Source of the DNA: Paragonimus skrjabini miyazakii
Taxonomy: Eukaryota; Platyhelminthes; Trematoda; Plagiorchiida; Troglotrematidae
Assembly (NCBI GenBank): GCA_014338405.1
Contig: JTDE01002033.1
Coordinates: 84,322 to 148,321 of the forward strand
Reading direction: 5' to 3'
Length of the DNA stretch: 64,000 bases
The position numbers and the translations under genes are program-made. The notes below the pieces were generated by a model that saw nothing but the letters and a program-made list of their open reading frames with translations, did no database searches and was not told where the DNA came from. Each line of letters begins with the position of its first letter. Within the stretch, counting starts at the first letter, position 1. Shown here piece by piece: positions 51,708 to 61,833 of the stretch.

Positions 51708-52695
51708 ACCCATCGCCGTATATTCAACGTTGATACGTTGTTTCCACAAGATATTAGCCGATCGTTGGAATTCACGCTTGCAACTGCCCGCCCTCCAGTT
51801 TGCATTCCTACATCGTGACGGTTGCCTTGAGGCGACCTCCCTGCTTCATGCGATGCTTCGGAACTCATGTATCACCTCTTCTAGTCTGTGTGCGGCTTTC
51901 ATCGACGTGTCCAAAGCGTTTGATTCTATCTCACAAGATTCGATTATCAGATCGGCCCGAGCCTTCGGTGCTCCTCCACCTCTGACACATTACATTGCCG
52001 ACTCATACAGGAATGCTTCCGTCACGCTCAATGGCCCCGTTCTACGGTCCCAGCGTGGTGTTCGCCAGGGCGACCCATTGTCCCCGCTTCTATTCATTAT
52101 GGCAATGGATGAGGTGTTGGAATTATCTCGACCGGAGCTTGGCTACCAGTTCCACGACACGCTGGTTAGCGGTTTCGCCTACGCCGACGATCTGATCCTC
52201 CTAGCTGAGAATCCTACGCGTCTCTCCGAGAAGCTTGCTGCCGCCGCTAGTGCCTTGGAACTATCCGGACTGAAGATCAACACGCAGAAGACTAAACTCA
52301 TGGTCATCCGCTGTGACCATAAACATAACGCAACCGCCATCTCCGATGAGTCTATCCACTTCGGCCCGGACATTATCCACTCACTAAGCGCCTCGGACAC
52401 GGTGACCTATCTAGGTATCCCGTTCACCTGGAAGGGTAAAGCATTCACTAATCACCGTCAGCAACTTCGTACGATGCTAGATGAAACTACTAAAGCGCCC
52501 CTGAAGCCACACCAACGTCTTGAACTGCTGAGACAGCATCTGATCCCGAAGATGAATCACTCATTGGTGTTGAGCCGAGTCCACCGTAACACCCTCAAAG
52601 CCATGGACTGTACGATTCGCCAATTTGTTCGACAGTGGCTCCGCCTTCCTAAAGACACACCAATCAGCTACATCCACAGGTTCGGATTTGAATAA
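51703..52695 (+). mobile_element. R2-clade-like LINE reverse transcriptase, truncated at both ends, ORF intact
   Basis: An open frame of about 330 codons, the longest uninterrupted one in the window. RT landmarks in order: RPIAVYSTLIRCFHKILADR; FIDVSKAFDSI (motif A); GVRQGDPLSPLLF (motif B); FAYADDLILLAEN (motif C, both Asps present); LKINTQKTKLMVI; YLGIPFTWKG; and the LRLPKDTPISYIH block typical of R2-group LINEs. Homology continues about 80 bp past the stop in another frame (LNNPLHWPYVHELPG), so a frameshift ends the ORF. The N-terminal zinc fingers and C-terminal restriction-like endonuclease are absent. The 5' edge abuts an AGTAGC-type simple repeat. The segment is more GC-rich than its surroundings. 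Clade placement is a judgement from motif style; NeSL-like is the alternative. Confidence 0.75.
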
Positions 52696-52789
52696 CCCTC
52701 TTCACTGGCCTTATGTCCACGAGCTTCCCGGTCTTGTGAAGATGCCGCCAGCGATATCTGCAGACGACCCTAAGAAGTGACAGGTGATA

Positions 52790-54572
52790 AACATTTCAGG
52801 AAGATCGGAGGTTCTGTACAGAGTCTCGAATTGGCTTTAAATGTAGTGTATGTTGCCAAAATACCTCAGTACATGTGTGGTAATATGCACTGACTCAACT
52901 GCCACGAGTTTCTTTACGTACGCGATGGCAGAAGAGGAGCCGTTTTTTGGGAGTTAGCAAGCTGACCTTTGTTTTGATATTGTCCGCGATTTCCACTCCA
53001 GGCGCCAATGACAAGTTACAACAAAGGCTTTTGTGCACCGTAAATAGTTCGCCGAGACTTAAGGGTGACAAGTTCTGCAATTTTTTTGCTGTGATTGTGA
53101 AACTACACCTTCAACGCTGCGTTCGAATGAATAAACAGACGATGTTGCAATGAAGCAGGTAGCGGGTGTGCGCATCCGCCTTTTGCACGGTTTGAAAGGT
53201 TTGTCATATCCAGAGGTGTTAGGTAGGCTGATTAAGTAATTACGGTTACCAGCGACTGTAGTCACCCATCGTACACTAACCTACTGCACTGGCACTGATT
53301 TACAGACACGGTTACAGGTCCTTCGTGAGCACCCACTGAAGTCGGACGAAACTCACTCGGTTTGTATGAAAGCAAAAATTAAGCTTCTGGCAGCGAACTG
53401 TCGACCACTGGGACTTTCTCCCAGATGTAGGCTTGCGTAGCTCGTCAGAGGTTGCGGCTGGATGGATGCTTTAAACCTGCAACTTAAGCTTTTCCCGTGC
53501 ATCTGCCATTCTTTGTATTTTTTATTTGTCTTATACTGCTTGTCTACAACGTTACTCTCATCAATTAACTTGATACACATTGCCAACCATTTCTGATTAA
53601 CCTGTTTTCTTCTTCACATTAATTTGTTTTATGACTGTTAGGAACAGAGCTATGGTTGATATTTCGGGATGACGGTTGAGACTATCGGTTGTCTACCGAG
53701 CACGGAATTTGGATTGGAAACGTTAAGTCGCCAAACGAGGTGACATCATTAGAGTGTATGACATGGCCGGCGAAAAACCGAACATCTAATCCACCGTACT
53801 TTTGGCACGTGACTAACACAACGGGGAATTCTATGTCCGCTGTGGTGGAAGCATTTGGTTGGCTTGCAGTTAAACACATGAATAAAACCTGTCTGACCTC
53901 AGTTTACCAAACTGCTGTAGCTACTGCGTTGATTCGGACCGGGTGCATCCATAGGAATAAGTAAGTAAGCATCATATGATGCTCTCAACGTTTTGATCCC
54001 ACCTGAACTTGATGCGTTATAACTTGAAACGTGACATCCGACTTGGGTTAGATTATGGCTGATTAATCTTAATCTACTTAGCATGAGCCTTACAATCTGT
54101 AACCGAAAACTCAAGTGGCAAAATGACCAAATGAAGTCACCAATAATATGGATTGAAAATTGCATTTCCAATGGCCTATACGTCCGGACAATTCTACGCG
54201 AGCAAAAACACAAATTCCTTGAAGGGAAAACAATATACTCAATTAGTTCGCTATACAATTCCCGATATGCTCACAGACGTATGATATAAAGTAAATGTAT
54301 ACAGCTCACGAATTGGTAGGCATTAAATACATTTAGCTAGATTAATGGTGAACGGATCTTAGAGATTCTTGAGTTAATTACTTACTATCATAAGAGTCAC
54401 TAGCACTTTCAAATTACTGAGAACAGTAAGTCTAGATAATTTCACGCCTAGCAAGTCGATAAAGCTGCAGGATCACTCCGGACTTACAAATTCAGGCAAA
54501 TGATGCTAACTGCATGAAAACAGACCATACTAAAAACCAGAGTGGTTTGCCGCCGAAGAATGTTGGACATAC
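52790..54572. other. Intron 1, exon 1-proximal part, nothing recognised
   Basis: Short frames only. The intron 1 donor is at its right edge. Confidence 0.5.
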
Positions 54573-55037
54573 CTGGCTGACCGTGTGCACGGGAATAGGT
54601 CTCCAATTGACACCATACGGTTGTAGAGGGGATGAAGAATTGTGAAACACACCAGCAGATACACATTGAGCCGACATAAGCGTTCTGTCAACGTCCGTAC
54701 TACGCATGTGGAAGTCAGAGCCGTTGTATTTTTCAGGAATGAAGTTTTCATACTTTTTCCGTAACCACCGTCCCAATTCATACTCCTGTAAAATCCCCTT
54801 TTCTGTCAGTTGTCCAGGTCCTAGTGGCCATGTGGTTACGAAGGGGACATCTTTATTGATGGGGTCAACCAGTGGTGTCCGGTCTCCATGACGGAATAAG
54901 ACATGAATGTGTTGTAACTTCAGAGGGACGTTGGATGTACTGTCGTTTACGCCTTCAACGCATTCGACGAAACAGCTCACAAAGCAAGCACAGCGCACAA
55001 CAATCTTTAAAATGGATAAAAGAGCAAACGAAAACAT
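54573..55037 (-). CDS. Histidine acid phosphatase, exon 1 (signal peptide and catalytic N-terminus)
   Basis: First coding exon, 155 codons, of a lysosomal/prostatic-type acid phosphatase (histidine phosphatase clan, branch 2), which hydrolyses phosphomonoesters in lysosomes or at the cell surface. An in-frame TGA lies upstream of the ATG at 55037 and no other ATG intervenes, so this start is preferred. Residues 1-29 are hydrophobic (signal peptide or anchor). RHGDRTP at residues 49-55 contains the nucleophilic His and phosphate-binding Arg. MRSTDVDRTLMSA at 111-123 is the second conserved substrate-pocket block, and PIPVHTV at 148-153 marks the usual end of this part of the fold. The exon ends CAG|GTATGT, a good donor, in phase 0. 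The next homologous residues are in exon 2 at 38165, implying an intron of 16.4 kb. Family assignment is from recognised motifs; lysosomal location is inferred. Confidence 0.9.
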
Positions 55038-55591
55038 CCCCCAAGCAAACACAATAGTGTTTGCTGAGACTCAAAAATGTGATAAATGCATGACCTTGAA
55101 AGTTTAAGAACCGCAGCTCAATATAATCTATTGGCTGAAAGAATCAATGAATCAATAGACTGAGCACACAAGTATTGAGCAAGGTCTCCAAAAAGATTCC
55201 GTACCTCCGGTTATATTATTTCGAAGCGGTAACAACACCTGGAACATGGAGACCAGGTGTAGTGGCCAAACTAAAATAATGTGATCGTCGAGACAACCCA
55301 TGTAAACAAAAATGGAACTAAGGGGGAAACATATTCGGGAAAAGCATTACACATCCTGCAAACTCGCAATGAGACGGAGCTAGGACGACGCTTGATTTCT
55401 ACTCAGAAAGAAACCCAGCCAGCACATGGCGTTCCCAGCTCGAGAAAACAAGGTCACGCATCAAGGCTGACCCTAAACTTCAAGCCAATGTGAAGGTCCT
55501 GATTCCCACTCTTAAGAATGGACTAGCGCATCCGAATGGGGCAACCCATGTGCCCACACCAAAGACGACTGCCCCCATCCCCTTGGATGGT

Positions 55592-55876
55592 NNNNNNNNN
55601 NNNNNNNNNNNNNNNNNNNNNNNNNNNNNNNNNNNNNNNNNNNNNNNNNNNNNNNNNNNNNNNNNNNNNNNNNNNNNNNNNNNNNNNNNNNNNNNNNNNN
55701 NNNNNNNNNNNNNNNNNNNNNNNNNNNNNNNNNNNNNNNNNNNNNNNNNNNNNNNNNNNNNNNNNNNNNNNNNNNNNNNNNNNNNNNNNNNNNNNNNNNN
55801 NNNNNNNNNNNNNNNNNNNNNNNNNNNNNNNNNNNNNNNNNNNNNNNNNNNNNNNNNNNNNNNNNNNNNNNNNNNN
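55592..55876. other. Assembly gap (285 N)
   Basis: Run of 285 N just upstream of the Gypsy 5' LTR. The LTR start may lie in it. Confidence 0.99.
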
Positions 55877-56201
55877 TCTTGTACAGACAGCGATTTATCG
55901 CGTACCTGGGATTAAGTTGAACTTGTACTGACCTGTCTTCTGTGCCTTGTTTTCCCCAACATCAGTAGCAGCATTGTGGTTTTCCAGGAATCATCCTGCT
56001 TGGTAGGAAAGATTACTTCGTTTTTCTTGAACCAGGCCTCGGATATCAGACAAAATGTGGAAGCGTAGTGTAAAGTAAAACCGAAAGTGGAAAAGCGTGC
56101 GTCGTATGCTTTCAAACCGCAGCTAATCCTTGCCTCCCTCCCTTGCGTTGCAGAGTCGGCGGTTTGTGCAGTCTCCGAAGAAGAGGCCCCAATCGAGAAT
56201 A

Positions 56202-56334
56202 AACTACCTGAACGAACAGTGACGTAATGTTCCATATTGTTTCTTACCTCTTCTTACTGTTGTAGTAGTGTTACGTGTTCTTGATAAACGATTTCTGGCG
56301 AACTTTCGTTCTCCCTCTTATCGAGTATACTACA
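56202..56334 (+). repeat. Gypsy 5' LTR, 3' portion
   Basis: From AACTACCTGAACGAACAGTG to GTATACTACA this segment is repeated at 58246-58303 plus 58654-58733, where it is split by an insertion. It is followed by TTTTGGCGATCCTGCC, the position and TGG start expected of a tRNA primer-binding site. The LTR's 5' limit upstream of 56202 is not determined. Confidence 0.7.
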
Positions 56335-58245
56335 TTTTGGCGATCCTGCCAGAATTTAAACGAGAAGAAAAGAAGAAAGAAAAACGACAAATGCCAATGA
56401 AACAGATGAAAGGTGACCAAAACCCGAGCGAAGTATGCACGACCGATGCAATGACAGAGGCAGTGAACACTTTGACGAGGGCGGTGGAGAATATCTCTTT
56501 TTCTCAGCCAGCAGTTGCAGCACCCCCCTGCCGATGCCAGGGAAGTTTGTTCTCGGGATGCCTTATCGACGATGGGAAAGCATGGCAAAGCTGTACATTG
56601 ATCAGTTCCCGTTGCCCGACGGAAACTGGCTCTTCTCTGTCTCCTGTCGGGCGAGGCACTGGACATTGTTTTGAACAGTAAGGTGATGGACACCGAGATC
56701 AATGACATGAAATTCCAAGAGCTCCGCCAGTTGCTTGACTCGTCTGAATTGCCAATACAATGGAGAGAACAATTTCAGAGCAGACAGCAACCAGGCGAAA
56801 GGGTCAGTGCATTTGTGAGAGCTCTGAGACACCTCGCCGAGCGGGCGTACGACGACGGGTCTGCCCAAGAATGAGACAAACGAGTGTTGGAGCAGTTAGT
56901 CATTGGAGTGTCCAGCGCGAACATCAAGCGCGAGCTTTTGCTGCATCCTCCAACCACTTTAGACGCGGCGCTGAAAATGGAGGAACACTTAGAGAGAATC
57001 GACGCCACCCTCGAGAGTCCAGTAGTACCGTGCTTCGCGCTTCGCAATGAACGACGTTCTTTTGTTAATCGTCGGGCATGGCACCGTAGTCAGCCACAGA
57101 ACTACAGAGGTGTCCTCGTATGCCGGCCCCCTTCTAGTATCGCTCACAGCCCCCATGGGGAACCTCTTACCGCGGTTGGAACAATCGGCCCTACACTCCA
57201 CATAGACGGCAGCAGTACGTAACTCCAGGTGAGCGAACTTACAATGCAACGTATATCCCATCAGCAATTAGTCCAGGTTTCACTTCGGCTTTTGCTACAG
57301 AGTTAACGATTGGAGATGCTACGGTAGTGGGGTTGTTAAATACAGAGGCATCTCGTAGCCTGATTAGGTCAGATGTTATCAGGGGACTCGGCTGCCACAA
57401 ATTAGAGCCCTGTAGTTGGAAGCTAACTACCGCTGATGGCTCGGCCATAAGTACTCAAGGATCAGTGACACCCATGGTGAGCGTAGCTAATCAGACGCTC
57501 CGACACAAATTCGTAGTGGCCCCGAACCTTCCAGTTAGTTGCACAGTCCGGAGTGACCTCTTAAAGCGTCTGGGGTGCTGTCTAAACTTAGCAAAATATC
57601 AGCTGGTTACACCCTCGTGCACGATGCTCCTTAGATTATTGTACGAACATAGCGGAGCCTAGTTTACCCTGCAGGTCACCGCGAGAGATGTCGGATCACA
57701 AGTCAAAACGTTACTTAAGGCCCCAGGGTGCTGTGATGATAAACAAAACACAGCTAAATTGAGAACAGTAATTCTCGATCACATTGATGCGTTTGCTTGG
57801 AGTAAGAACGACCTGGGACGAACGAACGTGTTGAAACACAAAATAGACACGGGGAACGCCCCTCCCATAAAGATACCGCCCAGGAGAATCCCAGTGGCCC
57901 TACAGGTAGATGTGTCCAAAATGATAGATGAGATGCCGCAGAAAAATGTAATCCAGCCGTCGAACTCTACATGGGCCTCTCCTGTTGTGTTGGTGAAAAA
58001 GAAGGACGATAGTTGGCGATCATTTGTTGACTACAGGAGGCTAAACAAGGTAACTATTAAGGACGCGTTCACCCTACCCCGCACTGATGACCTGTTCGAT
58101 GCTCTGGGAAGTTCTTTGTACTTCAGCACGTTAGATTTAGCCTCAGGCTATTGGCAGGTAGAAGTAGAATAATCAGATCGGGCGAAAACAGCGTTTGTGG
58201 TGCCCACAGGGCTGTATGAATTTCAGACAATGCCCTTCGAGGACG
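56335..58245 (+). mobile_element. Ty3/Gypsy retrotransposon internal region, internally deleted
   Basis: Gag occupies about 56390-57100 in three frames (LPDGNWLFSVSC; IQWREQFQSRQQPGERVSAF; VIGVSSANIKREL), with frameshifts and a stop at 56874. The aspartic protease-like part is about 57240-57660; its active-site triplet is NTE instead of the family's DTG, so it cannot be catalytic. The RT N-terminal half is 57759-58172 (KIPPRRIPVALQVD; VVLVKKKDDSWRSFVDYRRL; FSTLDLASGYWQVEVE), then a stop, then TAFVVPTGLYEFQTMPF. It breaks off at about 58240 directly into LTR sequence, so the RT catalytic half, RNase H and integrase are deleted. Plus strand, upstream of the phosphatase gene. Confidence 0.75.
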
Positions 58246-58321
58246 AACTACCTGAACGAACAGTGACGTAATGATCCATACCCCTTCTTACTGTTGTAGT
58301 AGTTCATTAAGACGGCAAGAA

Positions 58322-58366
58322 GACATACATTGCGAGATGCAAGCATTTGGTTTATTCTCATCAGTC
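58322..58366 (-). ncRNA. Hammerhead-like ribozyme motif, left arm
   Basis: Minus strand: GACTGATGAG, six bases, then CCAAA where the right arm has CGAAA. This single arm mismatch hits an invariant core G, so this copy should be inactive. Confidence 0.35.
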
Positions 58367-58593
58367 GATTACATAAAACGTTCGGCTATATAGGTTAAGC
58401 GCTTGGCGACAAAACAATGAAATGAACGAAACATCACATGGGAGCAATCAGGGTTCACTGCCACGGTAAGGAAATTGATTGCGTCAGCACCTTTTGCCAA
58501 CAAAGGGCCGGTGCGTGACGCTTGATCAACAATGCCTCTGAGAATGCCAACAGCCTGGGGTTGCGGTTACGCAATAGAACCATGAACGATGAT

Positions 58594-58640
58594 GACTGAT
58601 GAGAATAAACGAAATGCTTGCATCTCGCAATGTATGTCTT
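58594..58640 (+). ncRNA. Hammerhead-like ribozyme motif, right arm
   Basis: CTGATGAG at 58596-58603 and CGAAA at 58610-58614 are both consensus. Helix III can form as ATG(C)TTGC with GCAATGT, closing a 5-nt loop with one bulged C. It is followed by A (allowed cleavage base, 58634) and TGTCTTC. Helix II is a single G-C pair and helix I is not seen in the monomer, so activity is uncertain. Confidence 0.4.
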
Positions 58641-59076
58641 CTTGCCGTCTTAATGTTGTAGTAGTGTTACGTGTTCTTGATAAACGATTTCTGGCGAACT
58701 CTCGTTCTCCCTCTTATCAGGTATACTACAGTAGGTAAATTTCTTCAATGGGTTTGCAATCGCTTTAACAACAGAATATTAAGACATCTGCGTTGACAGT
58801 AAAAGTCTGGTTCAGAACGCTTCTGCCTGGAACCATCGTAATACTTTTGCTGCGGCAGCAGCAACAGTTGAGGCCACGTTGTTACTTACTTGCTATGTTG
58901 TGTCAGCCCCAAACCACCTTCAGCCATGAAAGTAAACAATCAGGACTTGAAAACGAGGTTATTGTGACCAGTCAAACTAGGATAAAAGTAATGTAAAATC
59001 CGTTACAACGGCTGTCTATCCTATATATCAATGCTCATAAAAAAAACATTGATGCTAGTTCGAAAAGATCCGAATA

Positions 59077-59664
59077 ATGAAAGCGGAACGTCGGTCTAGC
59101 GTGTTTTATGGCATTGATGAGAATTACGTCGCGACTACCGCATTATCCGAGCTCCTATATCCATTTATTCAGATTACTGCTATTGACGAAACAGTATCTG
59201 CCGTTGAACGAGTTTTCTACGCGCCTGAAGTAGTTCTCAGTTTGGACACCACTAAAATGCAAACGCCCACCATTAAGAACCGCCTACTCCTCCCACTTAT
59301 CTCGCACGGCATGTACCAATATTGGTGTGGGTGCAGTTCGACCTACATCAGAGTGACGGAGAAGCAGCTGCAAGTCAGGATGGCAGAGCATTTGCCTAAA
59401 TGGGTGTGCAATCGCGGCAGCCAACCCATTGGAATCTGTGCGAATGAGGCCAAACGTCATTCACACAGGACACCGGCTTCATCCATTGCGCGTCATGTGC
59501 TCGAAACAAATCACGAGACTGGCAATCCGTCAGCATTCTCAGTGATTTTCACGCACCGGAATAAACGCTTACTAAACTTTGTCGACGCAATTGCTATTAA
59601 ACGATTGAAGTCACCATTGTGTGTGCAAAAGGAACTGTTTATTAAATTAGCACTACCCTGGTAG
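59077..59664 (+). mobile_element. Penelope-like element 3' fragment: RT thumb and GIY-YIG endonuclease
   Basis: Open frame of 195 codons. The N-terminal part resembles the PLE RT thumb. Then YQYWCGCSSTYIRVTEKQLQ, MAEHLPKWV, RTPASSIARHVLETNH and DAIAIKRLKSPLCVQKE give the complete GIY-YIG domain order. The catalytic GIY position reads MYQY and YIG reads YIR, so key residues have drifted. The RT core is absent (5' truncated). A PLE leader-type repeat lies downstream at 60060-60150. Confidence 0.75.
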
Positions 59665-60054
59665 CGTTAGTGAATTTTTTCTTCTTTTCTCCTCATACCT
59701 GAATAGAACACTCTCCGTAAGTCACAATTTAATACATATTTTGTAACTTTCATTTCTGCAGTATGTATGTGATAAGATGCAGCGAAATCAGTTCGAACAA
59801 AGATCGTGCAATATATCACTGCTAGCTTGTCTTCCCAAGTTCATTTTGGGAAAGCTTATTTCAGGTAAAGAATACTCTCATTTATTATCATGCGCATCAG
59901 ACCTATTTGCAACTGTGTGCGATGCATGACGTCTTTCTCAATCAATCATAGAGGAACACTATTACACTGCGTGAAGTTCTCTACACTGTAAGATATCCGC
60001 ACCAAATTTTGTACGAACAAAGTCAAACAGTTTAAGCGTCGTGTTTGGCATGTT

Positions 60055-60150
60055 ATTGATAAATGGATTGAGAATAACACAACGTTATGAGCAAGTTGTA
60101 ATACTCTACGTTTCAACCACCTCGGGTGGCCTTCCTCAGGAGTGTTGTTG
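60055..60150 (+). repeat. Penelope-like element leader fragment
   Basis: TGGATTGAGAATAACACAAC, then CGTTTCAACCACCTC and GGCCTTCCTCAGGAG. Same string and order as 14945-15040. It lies about 400 bp after the PLE endonuclease fragment on the same strand, as expected if one element's 3' end is followed by the start of another, or for a terminal repeat. Confidence 0.45.
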
Positions 60151-61833
60151 TTGAAATAACACGACACTGATACTCAACTTCCCAGATCATACGAGAAAAT
60201 AGGTTGTTGTAACGGGGATATCTAAATATCTGCCTCTTCAAACTGGGCATAAACAGGCTTGCTATCTGTTGACCGTGAAATCATTCCAAGGCCTTTTCGC
60301 GGTGTTACTTTATCTAATGAGGAACAGTTCGGGGATCTTGACGACATCATCATCACATCTGATTGAAGCTTTCACGTTCAGGTAGACAAATCAGCCAGTC
60401 CTAAAAGTGAAAAAGCAAAACTCTAGTTACCTTAAATAGTCATCTAAAGTGACAACAGGTCTTAGTAAGGTGAGAAAGCTATCGTTTGAGCATTTGCACC
60501 TCAAAGTCTTGCCACACAAAAACACTGTACTTATCACATCAATCATACATGCGCTTTACTGCTGTAGTCGTGTTGAGCTAAAGTAATCTTCTTCTAGAAA
60601 AATATTACTCTTGATATGATCACTAAAATCCATTAACAAGCTAAGCCAATGTTATTGTTCCTAAACGCTTAGCTGACTGTAACAAATTTGCGGAGAGGAG
60701 AGGATTTGCATCTACCGTCCATTCCCGGTCTGTGACACTCCACTCTCTTTCAGGTGCCAAATACATCGAATAACAACCCAGTCATTCCCTGTTTTATCAG
60801 ACAACCGTGAGTCACACTTGAACAAATTTTCTGGGAGGTCTTTTCGCTTGATTACCGTTTAATCTCATCTAAACGTGTCGAATGCTGTTGGAGATTCAAC
60901 CTTCTGATGAATAGTTTTTCTTGAGTTTACTTAACGGATTACCGATCGATTACTGCGTTCCCAGCTACGGTAAGATTTTGACACAGAAGATGTTTTAGAC
61001 CACCTTCAGAAGTGACATCAGTTTAACACTAGGGTAAACGCTACTGAGTGATCGACAAGTCAAAGAGAAAACAACTGGTAACTGGCAAGGTGTCCGCGTC
61101 CGATCAACTTGCACTGTGGATTGCAATGTTACACAGGAAGACGAGTACTGGCAATGGGAGAATGCAGGCAAAACGACAAAAATGGTAATTCGGTTTTGTT
61201 ATAACCGGGTAAATACATGGGGAAATCCTAGTCGATAGAGTATTGCAGCCATCCCTGACGACATTCCAATTAGCCCTGAGCCATCAGTATTACCCACGAC
61301 ATAGATGACCTTCACCAGTTCGATAATATCAGACAGCATGCGTTCCTGTACCGAACGAAGGCCGCTCACTAAGTCACATGTCATAAGAATGTCCAAGTAA
61401 AGAATAAAACGAACGCAATTACCCAGTTTTTTAAGGTAGCTTCAAATACTACTTGTTAATTAACTTACTATACTTATGTAGCATAGTAGATGCCCAAAGG
61501 TGCCACCCAACATATCATCGTGCTGGAATCTGTAGCTCGGGAACCGGCTTTATTGGTACGAATGTGGCAAACGGATGGCATAAAGTGAGTCGTAGCCAGC
61601 AGCCACGGAGCACAAACACAGAGTGACACAATCAACGCGACGCTGAATAGGTCGAAGTGATAGCCATTGAATCACAGAAAAGTGTGGAATACGTCCGAGG
61701 AAGATACACTAGAATTAATTCGCATGGGTATAAAAACAACCAAACACAAAATTCGAGCAAACGAATGAAGGGATGGGTGAGTGGATTGCATCGTCTTCAG
61801 GGCAAGATGAATCGACGTCACCTTTGCGTGTCC
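60151..61833. other. No confident feature
   Basis: A 65-codon minus-strand frame at 61199-61396 has a helix-like stretch (LRSVQERMLSDIIELVK) and a glycine-rich end, but no family or convincing splice sites. Confidence 0.4.

Larger units (their letters stand above)
58304..58653. mobile_element. PLE-derived inverted-repeat element with 12-bp target duplication
   Basis: The element is 350 bp long and has 60-bp arms (58307-58366 and 58594-58653) that are reverse complements with one mismatch. It is bounded by the direct repeat TGTTGTAGTAGT (58292-58303 and 58654-58665), a target duplication of the size PLEs make. The arms match the core and cleavage part of the PLE arms at 8890-8930 and 9487-9530. 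The middle 225 bp has no recognised coding content, so the element is non-autonomous. The intact LTR at 56202-56334 shows the empty site. Confidence 0.7.
58246..58733 (+). repeat. Gypsy 3' LTR portion, split by an insertion
   Basis: LTR sequence 58246-58303 matches 56202-56275 (apart from a short deletion), and 58654-58733 matches the rest up to GTATACTACA. The 350 bp between them is a separate element flanked by TGTTGTAGTAGT on both sides. Confidence 0.75.

Noticed and set aside
55490..55931. 131-141 codon ORFs across the second gap
   Set aside because: Artefact of 285 N.
61199..61396. 65-codon minus-strand frame with a helix-like segment, considered as an upstream exon
   Set aside because: No convincing donor or acceptor and no recognised family. 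It lies upstream of the phosphatase start, so it cannot belong to that gene's coding region.
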